Part shown: in pieces, positions 1-7,192 of the stretch
How positions within the stretch are numbered: position 1 is the first letter of the stretch
Layout: each line of letters starts with the position of its first letter
DNA from: Microvirga massiliensis
GTDB taxonomy: Bacteria > Pseudomonadota > Alphaproteobacteria > Rhizobiales > Beijerinckiaceae
NCBI RefSeq assembly: GCF_001006805.1
Contig: NZ_LN811360.1
Location: 175,385 to 235,603 of the forward strand
Length of the DNA: 60,219 nt
Direction of reading: 5' to 3'
Position numbers and translations under genes: made by a program
Notes under the pieces: model-generated
What the model was told of the DNA's origin: nothing
Databases searched by the model: none
Seen by the model: the letters and a program-made list of their open reading frames with translations, nothing else

Positions 1-36
1 AGGGTCGGTCTTCGCGACGGAACCGGCAGGGGCTTT

Positions 37-741
37 ATGATCGTTCGGCAGAACCTGGATGACCTGGTCACCACCACGCTCGGTGGGCTGCGGGCCATTC
101 GCCAGGATCCTCCCCAGGACGGGATTCCCTTCGCCCAGAAGGAGCCCGCCATTCCCGTCCTGCTGGACTTCCTGAGTCGGGCGAACCTGCCGTCGGGCAT
201 CGTCGAGCGCCACGATGTCCTCACGAGCTACGCGGCCGCGATCGCGCCGATCGACCAGTTTCCCCACCGCCTGACGCCTACGGTGCAGGTCCTCCTGACC
301 AGCGTCATGCACCTCGTGGTGCTTGTCTTCAACGACGGCGTCGAAATCGAGTCCATGCCGCGCGGCCAGCTGCGGCACGCCGAGCCCGCCCACGTCGTCT
401 ATGTCCTGAGGCATTTCCAGGCGCTGCCGCTGCACGACGCGCTCTGGCCGGCCGACCATCCCGACACTCTAACCTGCAACCTCTATCAGCTCATTTATGA
501 GATCCGCGGGGCTGTCTCGTCTGACGACGCCCCGTTCGTCACCGAGGGCTTCGAGGTCCTCATGCAGATGGGCCGCGAGGAGCGGGATGACCTCCTGAAA
601 CGCACCCTGGCGGCGATCGCGGCCTATGGCAGGCCGTATTACCTTCGGATGCCCATGGGCGGGCTCAAGAACGAGCATGGAGAGTTGCTCTGCGTCCTGA
701 TCGCTCAGGATCCCGGGAAACCCAATCCTGCGAACCTGTGA
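37..741 (+). CDS. Hypothetical protein, 234 aa
   Basis: I do not recognise this family. The ATG is preceded by AGGGG five bases upstream, which supports this start. The protein is soluble-looking with no signal peptide. It has a hydrophobic stretch near residues 85-100 (around LLTSVMHLVVLVF) that looks like a buried helix rather than a membrane span. Codon use is GC3-rich and consistent with coding. No operon partner lies downstream, because about 670 bases without a clear gene follow. Confidence 0.6.
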   Translation: MIVRQNLDDLVTTTLGGLRAIRQDPPQDGIPFAQKEPAIPVLLDFLSRANLPSGIVERHDVLTSYAAAIAPIDQFPHRLTPTVQVLLTSVMHLVVLVFNDGVEIESMPRGQLRHAEPAHVVYVLRHFQALPLHDALWPADHPDTLTCNLYQLIYEIRGAVSSDDAPFVTEGFEVLMQMGREERDDLLKRTLAAIAAYGRPYYLRMPMGGLKNEHGELLCVLIAQDPGKPNPANL

Positions 742-1417
742 GTTCGTGAGGCGCTCGCCAGATTCGTCCCGCCGCGCCATGGCCTCCTGATCCGACCGCC
801 AGGTCACAATAGAGTGCCCCGAACAAGAGAGCTCGCGCTGCAGACCTCACCAAGAGCTTGATCGGGACCGGCACCAGCCCCTGCTGCCTGCTGCCTCGAG
901 CATCTCGAAACGGATTTCCGCAAAACACCATTTAGCATTTTCGAGAGTTCCGGGCTGACGTTGGTTGGCATGATATTCAGCGAAAATACAATCATTTCTT
1001 GTGCGACCGAATTATTTTGGCTGCCTTTGATCCAGCTCCCGATAAGTTCGTTATACCAATGCCCGGAATATTCTTGCGTTCCGCCTTGATCGGCCTCGCT
1101 CTTTCCTCGCTTACATATTCCGAAGTCGAAGCAGGAAGTCGAAAATCCCGCACTCGCAACATTTCGGAAACCTCTTCGATCACGAGCCGCTCTCCTGCTG
1201 AAATTCAGAAAGAAGCGATGCTGTCTCCGGACAGACCTGCCGTCTACCTCGGCCGCGCTGATTGGATCTGCTCGCCAAGCGGCTTTGGCCGAACCTCGCG
1301 GTGCTTCGCGCGCCCGCATTAAACCGTATCGGAATAATTGTGCCCGAGGAGTGGAACCGATCTTCGGTTAGCCAAGCTGGACGGAATTATTTTCGCAAAA
1401 CCCCGGGAAGAACATCC
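742..1417. other. Intergenic region without a convincing gene
   Basis: About 675 bases with several short overlapping reading frames on both strands but none with a ribosome binding site and coding-like composition. It holds a leader-like CGAAAATCCCGCA sequence at 1140-1152 that is not followed by a usable start codon, and the leader of the RNase H gene at its right end. Confidence 0.5.
1394..1412 (+). promoter_or_regulatory. Leader motif (AAAACCCC-GGGAAGAAC) before RNase H gene
   Basis: Sequence GCAAAACCCCGGGAAGAAC, ending 5 bases before the ATG at 1418. It is a variant of the leader shared by several genes here: an A-run plus CCC, then a purine-rich Shine-Dalgarno-like block. Confidence 0.5.
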
Positions 1418-2152
1418 ATGGCTAACGGCGCGCATTGCCTCTTTCAGAATACTCTCGTCGATCTACGCGACTGCCATGAGCATCTTGGCGCCGATCTCAG
1501 CAACGGCGAGGCCCGCGCACGTACTAAGCTCCTTGATCTCTGCCAGGATATTCTCGCCGATGTCGAGAATATGGGACTCATCAATCCGGCCGAAGTCATT
1601 GGCCTTCCAGAGACCGGAGATTTCCAGCGCGATACGGACGGGGTTCTGCTAGGCCCAATCGCCGCGCCCATGCCGGTCACTGACGATGTTTTGCCGATCA
1701 GGATGATGGATGGCGACCGGCCCATCGTGGTCGCCTACATCGACGGCGCCTGCTCCGGCAATCCGGGACCCGGCGGCTGGGGCGTTGTGGTGCTCAAGAG
1801 CGATGGCTCCTTCCACGAGATCAGCGGCTCCAGCGAGGGATCGACGACCAACAACCGCATGGAGCTTCAGGCCGCCATCGAGCTTCTGTCGCGCCTTCCC
1901 GCGAACGCGGAGACCTTCGTCTATGCCGATTCCCAGTACGTCGTGAAGGGCATGACGGAGTGGCTCTCCGGCTGGAAGAAGAACGGCTGGCGCACGTCCG
2001 CGAAGAAGGAGGTCCAGAACATCGACCTCTGGCTTCGCCTCGAGGCTCTGGCTCACAACAGGAGCATCCAGTGGCACTGGGTGAGGGGCCATGATGGTCA
2101 TGCCGCCAACGAGCGGGCTGACCAACTCGCCGTGGCTGCGGTCAGCCGCTGA
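1418..2152 (+). CDS. rnhA: Ribonuclease HI with N-terminal extension
   Basis: Cleaves the RNA strand of RNA:DNA hybrids (Okazaki primers, R-loops) in the cytoplasm. The RNase HI fold occupies about residues 103-244 with all four carboxylates visible: D109 in YIDGACSGNPGPGG, E149 in NRMELQA, D171 in YADSQYV and D235 in NERADQLA. Residues 1-100 are an extra helical segment not found in the standard enzyme of about 150 aa, and I do not recognise it. The ATG at 1418 is chosen because the leader motif ends just before it; the frame stays open further upstream. The next gene starts 8 bases after the stop, so the two are probably co-transcribed. On a plasmid this is likely an accessory copy of the chromosomal enzyme. 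Confidence 0.9.
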   Translation: MANGAHCLFQNTLVDLRDCHEHLGADLSNGEARARTKLLDLCQDILADVENMGLINPAEVIGLPETGDFQRDTDGVLLGPIAAPMPVTDDVLPIRMMDGDRPIVVAYIDGACSGNPGPGGWGVVVLKSDGSFHEISGSSEGSTTNNRMELQAAIELLSRLPANAETFVYADSQYVVKGMTEWLSGWKKNGWRTSAKKEVQNIDLWLRLEALAHNRSIQWHWVRGHDGHAANERADQLAVAAVSR

Positions 2153-2160
2153 GACCGAGC

Positions 2161-2514
2161 GTGTTCGCACAGGCAATCCAGAACGGCGCAGTGCGTGGCG
2201 CAACCGCTGGGACGGTCCGCGCCCTGCACAAAATGGGCATCCTCGCCGATGAGGCTCAGGCGTTTCTAGCGAAGGGCGACTTCTCCGCTCGCAGTGCCCA
2301 CGACCTCGGCGTCCGCGACGCTCTGATCGAGTTCGGATATCTCGAGTGGTCCTGGCTTCGCCTGGGCTACCGCCTGTCCGGCAAGCCGATGCCCTCGGGC
2401 AGACCGTTCCTCGATCTCATGAGCCGCGAACTCGATAAGGCTCTCGCGGCCAGAGGGCTTACGTGGGAACAACTCCGCGCCATTCACCGTAGGCGCGAGG
2501 CAAACCGGGCCTGA
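2161..2514 (+). CDS. Hypothetical protein, 117 aa
   Basis: Starts with GTG 8 bases after the RNase H stop and has no strong ribosome binding site, so translational coupling to RNase H is likely. The sequence is helical, with a basic C-terminus rich in Arg (RAIHRRREANRA). No family is recognised. It may be a partner of the RNase H gene, but position alone supports that. Confidence 0.55.
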   Translation: MFAQAIQNGAVRGATAGTVRALHKMGILADEAQAFLAKGDFSARSAHDLGVRDALIEFGYLEWSWLRLGYRLSGKPMPSGRPFLDLMSRELDKALAARGLTWEQLRAIHRRREANRA

Positions 2515-2565
2515 AACTCGGCCAAGGCGCGCGGATCGGCATAGCCATAGCATAGCCCTGAAATT

Positions 2566-2581
2566 CGAAAATCCCGAGGAC
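2566..2581 (+). promoter_or_regulatory. Leader motif CGAAAATCCCGAGGAC
   Basis: Copy of the shared leader, ending 6 bases before the ATG at 2588. The GAGGAC part can act as Shine-Dalgarno sequence; the GAAAATCCC part has no standard role in translation. Confidence 0.6.
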
Positions 2582-2587
2582 TGGACG

Positions 2588-2890
2588 ATGCTCGCTCGTA
2601 TCTCTGGGGCCGAAGCCATAGCGGCGATAATCCGCGATGCCGAGTGTTTGTCCAAGAACCGAGGAGCAGTACTTCGGGCCGGGTTCGCACGGTTCTTGAC
2701 GCTCGATGCTGCTGGCCAGGCCAGAGCTCTCGAGTTTGCCGGACACAAGATCGAGTACCTGATGCCGCCCTATTACGTGCGGCGCGCTCTTCCGGGGCCG
2801 CTAGCGGCTGATGGAAAACCCACTTTCGTCTATGCTCTCCCGAAATTCGCAAGGCGGTGCGGGTTGTTGAATCTCGGCTCTGACGCGTGA
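2588..2890 (+). CDS. Hypothetical protein, 100 aa
   Basis: Small protein of unknown family preceded by the shared leader motif, which fixes the start. The first 60 residues are Ala-rich and helical (ISGAEAIAAIIRDAE); the C-terminal part has an aromatic/proline patch (YLMPPYYVRR). No signal peptide or membrane span. Confidence 0.6.
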   Translation: MLARISGAEAIAAIIRDAECLSKNRGAVLRAGFARFLTLDAAGQARALEFAGHKIEYLMPPYYVRRALPGPLAADGKPTFVYALPKFARRCGLLNLGSDA

Positions 2891-3078
2891 CCTCGAACAC
2901 TTGCCCATGGAAATTCCGGCATTCCGGTCTCCGATAATTGCCCAACCGGAGCGCCGATGATCCGGGGCAGGGGCTTTCAAAACAGAGGTCCTCAAGCGAC
3001 AGTTACAGGTTTGACACCTCAATGCCGTCATGAAAACGTGCCATCGGTTCATCTGTCGCCGTCCGTCGAGGAGACCCC

Positions 3079-3471
3079 ATGAAGTCCGACGCACTCCTTG
3101 AGGCATTCCTGTCGTATCTGCAGAGGCTCCTGGTCCCGCTCACGTCTACCGATAGCGACCCTCAGGTCATGCTCTTCGGCTCTGACGAGTTCGGATTTGC
3201 TCCTGGCAAGAGCCAGGTCCGCCTCAAGGAGTTTGGCTGGATGGAGTGCCCTGGAATAACGAAGCAAATCCGACGAACCGCCAAATGGGCAGTTCTCGTT
3301 TGGCATAAGGATCGGCATAAGGATGAGTATGAGGTGATATTCGGAAGGGGGAATCCTTTCGAGATCCCAGCAGACCAAAATCTCCTTCCAACGAGAAATG
3401 GCGTAATTCCCGCTATACCGCTTACCTATGTGCTCCGACATCGCGCGTTCATGTCGGAGTATCGCGACTAG
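3079..3471 (+). CDS. Hypothetical protein, 130 aa
   Basis: Unknown family. GAGGAGA lies 5 bases before the ATG. The protein has a helical N-terminus followed by a mixed segment with many aromatic and charged residues. It is a single-gene unit, since a strong intrinsic terminator follows 70 bases after the stop. Confidence 0.6.
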   Translation: MKSDALLEAFLSYLQRLLVPLTSTDSDPQVMLFGSDEFGFAPGKSQVRLKEFGWMECPGITKQIRRTAKWAVLVWHKDRHKDEYEVIFGRGNPFEIPADQNLLPTRNGVIPAIPLTYVLRHRAFMSEYRD

Positions 3472-3542
3472 CTCTTTCGAAACATCTACCGCGAACTTGT
3501 ATAGCCCACGAAAGTATCATCGACACGATGCTTGCGACGCTG

Positions 3543-3572
3543 AAGGGGCGGCCTCCTGGCTGCCCCTTTTCT
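3543..3572 (+). terminator. Intrinsic terminator
   Basis: AAGGGGCGGCC and GGCTGCCCCTT pair around a TCCT loop with one mismatch, followed by TTTTC. It ends the transcript of the gene at 3079-3471. Confidence 0.75.
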
Positions 3573-3742
3573 ATATTGCGTCAACACACCGCCGAACAGT
3601 GCAACAACCTGTTGCACAATTTCCCAAGCTGCCGAAGACAGTTGGACTTCCCGTGGAGAGCGGGTGCCACACGTTACGAGTTCCTCGATTCCCGGAATGA
3701 TCCGGATTCCGGCGATCAATAATCATATTACCCGGATTTTCA

Positions 3743-3774
3743 GGGAGGGTCCAAAGCCCTCCCGTTTTGTTTTG
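3743..3774 (+). terminator. Intrinsic terminator-like hairpin
   Basis: GGGAGGG and CCCTCCC pair around a 7-base loop, followed by GTTTTGTTTT. It lies just upstream of the gene at 3800, so it insulates that gene from upstream transcription. Confidence 0.65.
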
Positions 3775-3799
3775 GGAGCCCTATCTGCCCGCGCGATTA

Positions 3800-4081
3800 A
3801 TGTCGAAGGATCCAAAGACCCTGTCGTGGCAGGAACGCTGCGCCACCGCGGCGGAGATCTACCGGCGCCGCGACAAGCTCTTCCAGCGCTTCATGCACCG
3901 TACGACCGCGCTCGCCAGGGCCGCTCACCCGGCAACCGGCGGCAATGAGTGCCTCTGCCACAACTGGGGGAACGAAGAATCCCGCCGGATCTGGCGCGAC
4001 GGCTGGCGTCGTTGGGACGCCGCCGCTCGTGTCCTGGACGATTGTTACAGCGCCCTCTGGGCCGATCGCCGCGCCGCCTAA
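3800..4081 (+). CDS. Hypothetical protein, 93 aa
   Basis: Basic helical protein of unknown family, rich in Arg and Trp (RRIWRDGWRRWDAAARVL), with two close cysteines (CLCHN). The ATG at 3800 lies after a terminator hairpin; an in-frame ATG 33 bases upstream falls inside that hairpin and is less likely. The composition suggests a nucleic-acid-associated or partner-binding protein, but this is only an inference. Confidence 0.5.
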   Translation: MSKDPKTLSWQERCATAAEIYRRRDKLFQRFMHRTTALARAAHPATGGNECLCHNWGNEESRRIWRDGWRRWDAAARVLDDCYSALWADRRAA

Positions 4082-4108
4082 CCCTGCCACCGCTCCTGGA
4101 TCTCTGTC

Positions 4109-4420
4109 ATGACCGCTTTCTCGTCTCATCCTCCTGCCGGCTGTCCGCGACCATTCCAGGGCTCTGCCTGGGACGGTCACACCTATTTGGAATGCCGGGA
4201 CGCCTTCGCGGTCACCGAATTCTTCGGTCGGGGCGATCCCTTCTTCGGCGGATCCGCCGACGATCGCCCGCTCGGCGTTTCGGAGGCATTCCTCGCGGGA
4301 AGCTATCAACGCCTCGTCGTGCAGCGCTTTACGACGCGGGAACTCGCTGAGGCCGCCGCGAACCAGGCGAAGGCTCGCGACGGATCCCTCGTGAGCGTGG
4401 GCACCGACCGCGAGGCGTGA
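4109..4420 (+). CDS. Hypothetical protein, 103 aa
   Basis: Follows the previous gene by 27 bases and is probably in the same transcript. The N-terminal half is Gly/Phe-rich (VTEFFGRGDPFFGGSADD); the C-terminal half is a predicted helix (LAEAAANQAKAR). Family not recognised. A longer frame on the opposite strand overlaps it, but the plus-strand frame has the more natural composition. Confidence 0.5.
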   Translation: MTAFSSHPPAGCPRPFQGSAWDGHTYLECRDAFAVTEFFGRGDPFFGGSADDRPLGVSEAFLAGSYQRLVVQRFTTRELAEAAANQAKARDGSLVSVGTDREA

Positions 4421-4608
4421 AGCCAGGTCTACCTGCCTGACAAGCGGTCGGAATATCCGGCAAAATTAACCCACCTCAATTGAGTTGATCACCGTAAATT
4501 TGCACGTGCCCAATAAAACGGATAATTTCTGCCCGTGAGCGTATTGGATTTTCGGATAACACCTACCTGTTTTCCGAAAAATGTGTGAAGCGAATGGAGT
4601 AGGCCCCC

Positions 4609-5184
4609 ATGGCGGGCAGCGTGAACAAAGTGATCCTCGTCGGCAACCTGGGTCGTGACCCGGAAGTGCGCCGTCTCAACAACGGCGAGCCGGTGGTGAA
4701 CCTGCGCATTGCCACCTCGGAGAGCTGGAAGGACAAAGCGACCGGCGAGCGCAAGGAAAGAACCGAGTGGCACTCGGTGGTGATCTTCAACGAGAACCTC
4801 GCTCGCGTTGCCGAGCAGTATCTGAAGAAGGGCTCGAAGGTTTACGTCGAGGGTCAGTTGCAGACCAGGAAATGGCAGGACCAGTCCGGCCAGGAGCGCT
4901 ATACGACCGAGGTCATCCTGCAGCGCTTCCGCGGCGAACTGTCGATCCTCGACAGCCGCGGCAACGCCGGCGGCGATCAGTTTGCGGAAGAGCAAAGCGG
5001 CGGCAACATCCAGCGCGGTGACTTCGGCAGCCGTCCGTCCTCGACGCCAGCGGGCGGTGGCGGATCGCGCTTCACCGATATCGACGATGACATTCCGTTC
5101 GGCCGATCGGTACCTGCTGAGTTCGCCGCTCTCGCGGGTTGCCCCTTCAGCGGCACAGGTCTAGCGACGTCACGCGAATTCTGA
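4609..5184 (+). CDS. ssb: Single-stranded DNA-binding protein with extended tail
   Basis: Binds single-stranded DNA in replication, recombination and repair. Residues 1-110 match the OB-fold of bacterial SSB (SVNKVILVGNLGRDPEVR, EWHSVVIFNE, YVEGQLQTRKWQD), followed by a Gly-rich linker. The acidic tip DDDIPF is present at residues 159-164, but the frame does not stop there: 27 further residues (GRSVPAEF...) follow. In the family the Phe of this tip is normally the last residue, and its free carboxylate is used to dock partner enzymes. The loss of the stop is therefore likely to change partner recruitment. The ATG follows GGAGTAGG closely. A strong terminator follows. Confidence 0.92.
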   Translation: MAGSVNKVILVGNLGRDPEVRRLNNGEPVVNLRIATSESWKDKATGERKERTEWHSVVIFNENLARVAEQYLKKGSKVYVEGQLQTRKWQDQSGQERYTTEVILQRFRGELSILDSRGNAGGDQFAEEQSGGNIQRGDFGSRPSSTPAGGGGSRFTDIDDDIPFGRSVPAEFAALAGCPFSGTGLATSREF

Positions 5185-5210
5185 TTGCACCCGGCACCGG
5201 CATTTCGATC

Positions 5211-5237
5211 AAAGCGGCCTTTCGGGCCGCTTTTTTC
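5211..5237 (+). terminator. Intrinsic terminator after ssb
   Basis: AGCGGCC and GGCCGCT pair around a 5-base loop, followed by a run of six Ts, starting 27 bases after the ssb stop codon. Confidence 0.85.
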
Positions 5238-5636
5238 TCGGCGTCGCGGAAGTCCGCAGGCAAATTCGTGAACGTGTGAACAGGCGATGCCTTCACCGTC
5301 CCTTCTCGATCCGACCTTACCTGACGCTTCGGCCAGAGAACTTCCAGATTGTCGCGCTCGGCGGCCGACCGCTGAGGCCTGAAACCAGTCAGGTGTAGCA
5401 TTCCATCAGGGTAGTCACCGAAACAAATGTGCGCGAAGCGCCCATCATTGTGGTTTCGAGCCAAAATCCCGACAAGCCCATCTGAACAAACTGGCCTCTA
5501 CGATTTGCAGTAGGCTGACCTTATGCCTACATGAGTAACCTATGGTGAAAGTAAGAACCTGTTAAGGCTTTTCTCGCCATGGTCACGCCACCTTATTCTT
5601 GCAGCTAGCAGGCTAACGCAACAATGGAGTTTCACT

Positions 5637-5912
5637 ATGGCAGAGACTAGTAAGCAAAAGAAGAATCCGAATTCGGCCTTAGCGAAGCCGCTACAGCCGT
5701 CGAATGAACTGGCTGCAGTTGTCGGTTCGTCACCCTTGCCCCGAACTGAGGTCGTCAGCAAAGTTTGGGAATACATCAAGGCCAACAATCTCCAGAATCC
5801 TGCGAACAAGCGCGAGATCCTGGCAGACGCAAAGCTTCAGGCCGTCTTTGGAGGCAAGGACAAGGTGAGCATGTTCGAGATGAACAAGCACTTCGGTCAG
5901 CACCTCTCCTGA
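5637..5912 (+). CDS. SWIB/MDM2 domain protein, 91 aa
   Basis: Residues 25-91 match the SWIB fold: VVSKVWEYIKANNLQNP, then REILADAKLQAVFG and a C-terminal VSMFEMNKHFGQHL. The first 25 residues form a basic, low-complexity tail. SWIB proteins are known in eukaryotic chromatin remodelling and occur in several bacteria (for example fused to topoisomerase in chlamydiae). A nucleoid or DNA-associated role is the usual assumption. GGAG lies 6-9 bases before the ATG. Single gene, with no operon partner. Confidence 0.85.
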   Translation: MAETSKQKKNPNSALAKPLQPSNELAAVVGSSPLPRTEVVSKVWEYIKANNLQNPANKREILADAKLQAVFGGKDKVSMFEMNKHFGQHLS

Positions 5913-5953
5913 TGTGGCTTTGAAGGGCCTCTAGCACATCGGCCAAGGCCAAA

Positions 5954-5991
5954 GTGCTTGAGCAATGCTGATCACCGCAATGCTCAAGCAC
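5954..5991. repeat. Perfect 11-bp inverted repeat
   Basis: GTGCTTGAGCA and TGCTCAAGCAC are separated by 16 bases, 40 bases after the SWIB gene. There is no T-run, so it is not a typical intrinsic terminator; it could be a Rho-type end structure or a protein site. Confidence 0.5.
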
Positions 5992-6107
5992 GAACCTTCA
6001 GGCACCTTAGGTCTCGACCGAACCAGAGAAGGTGCTGGTCGTTCGATGGGGTCGCTTCCGATGTCCCGATATGGCGCCGTTCGATTGATAGTATCTAACA
6101 GAACCCT

Positions 6108-6428
6108 TCAGTCGGTGAGACGAATGGAGTTATCGTGGCACACGTCGAACTCCCCGAGTTCAGCGGCTGACTGATCCTCAAAGGTCGCGGAGACGGCTAC
6201 TATACAGCCTGACATCTTTGGCAGCTTGAGAGTGGTCTTCGCCTTGGAGGCAAGCGGCTGCGCAATCCTCACCGTCTGCCCATTGGCATCTATGGCCACA
6301 TCGGTCGCGGGCACCTCACGGGCATTCGTGATGACGAGGGCCGAGGCCGGCTTAAGCTTCGTCGGTGCGGCGATGGCATTGCTCGCCGCAAACAGGAGGC
6401 TGGAGGCGGCTAGAACGCGGAAAAGCAT
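6108..6428 (-). CDS. Small exported protein, 106 aa
   Basis: A clear Sec signal peptide (MLFRVLAASSLLFAASNAIA, cleavage after AIA near residue 20) precedes a beta-rich domain of about 85 residues. That domain has two Cys (in SGCIVAV and FDVCHD) that could form a disulfide in the periplasm. The family is not recognised. AGAGGGAAT lies upstream of the ATG on the minus strand. Confidence 0.7.
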   Translation of the reverse strand: MLFRVLAASSLLFAASNAIAAPTKLKPASALVITNAREVPATDVAIDANGQTVRIAQPLASKAKTTLKLPKMSGCIVAVSATFEDQSAAELGEFDVCHDNSIRLTD

Positions 6429-6971
6429 GATTATTCCCTCTCTACCGTTGGATGCTCACTGTGCACACGAGGGCATGGTCAAGGCCCTCATCCGTAAAAC
6501 CGTCCGTCTGTATGTCGCGGACCGTCTCGTTCAATTTGGCCAAGCAAGCCGCCCGTGGTGACAGGACGGGACTGTCAAAGAAGAGCGCCCATTCCGGCTG
6601 GCGCTTCAGCTAGGCCACCTTACGCGACCCATCCAGGGACAACGACCGTGCCACCAAGGCACGAGAGAAGGCTGCGCCCGATAGGTTAATGAGCCATTAA
6701 TGAGAAAAGCGGGCCCGCGAAAAGCAGGCAGGCCCGGATTAGGACCTCGCCGACCTCACATCGGGTGCCGTGAGCCTATCCGAGATGAGCCGCCGGAATG
6801 GCTTCTTCTCAGCCCTTCCGATCCGTCGTTTCAGGATCGTTGGTCTCGGCGGGGCCCGCTCAATGGCCGGCACCCAAAGGCGAACCGGTCTCGGTGACGA
6901 TGGATTTTTCCCTTGGCAATCAAAGGTGTCTCGACGCATAGTGCCCGTTAACCACAAGGGGAGTCTCCAAA
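6429..6971. other. Intergenic region without a convincing gene
   Basis: About 540 bases. Short frames exist on both strands but none has a ribosome binding site or coding-like composition. It presumably holds promoters for the flanking divergent genes. Confidence 0.5.
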
Positions 6972-7142
6972 ATGGCAGACCGCAACCTCGACCTGGTGAA
7001 CGCGTTGACCGAGCTTTCCCGGCTCAAAAGCGCCGCGGAGAACTCAACCCATATCTTGGCCCGCCTATATGCCTCTGCCCTGGAGGAATGGGCCGGTCGC
7101 CTTGGAATGGATCGGCGCAAGCTGAGCAATATGATTCCGTAG
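6972..7142 (+). CDS. Small hypothetical protein, 56 aa
   Basis: An ATG follows AAGGGGAG with 7-8 bases spacing. The frame encodes an amphipathic, helical protein (LDLVNALTELSRLKSAA, then ARLYASALEEWAGRLGM). The amphipathic periodicity and good ribosome binding site argue for a real small gene. It converges on the 3' end of dnaE2, 50 bases away. Function unknown. Confidence 0.5.
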   Translation: MADRNLDLVNALTELSRLKSAAENSTHILARLYASALEEWAGRLGMDRRKLSNMIP

Positions 7143-7192
7143 GCAGGCAGCCTGAAGGCGAGCTCTGCCGGCTACAGGCTCTGGCGCGGGCA

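Noticed and set aside
5147..5464. Minus-strand reading frame of 105 codons after ssb
   Set aside because: It runs through the ssb terminator hairpin and overlaps the 3' end of ssb, and has no clear ribosome binding site; some of its sequence looks natural, so a decayed fragment is possible.
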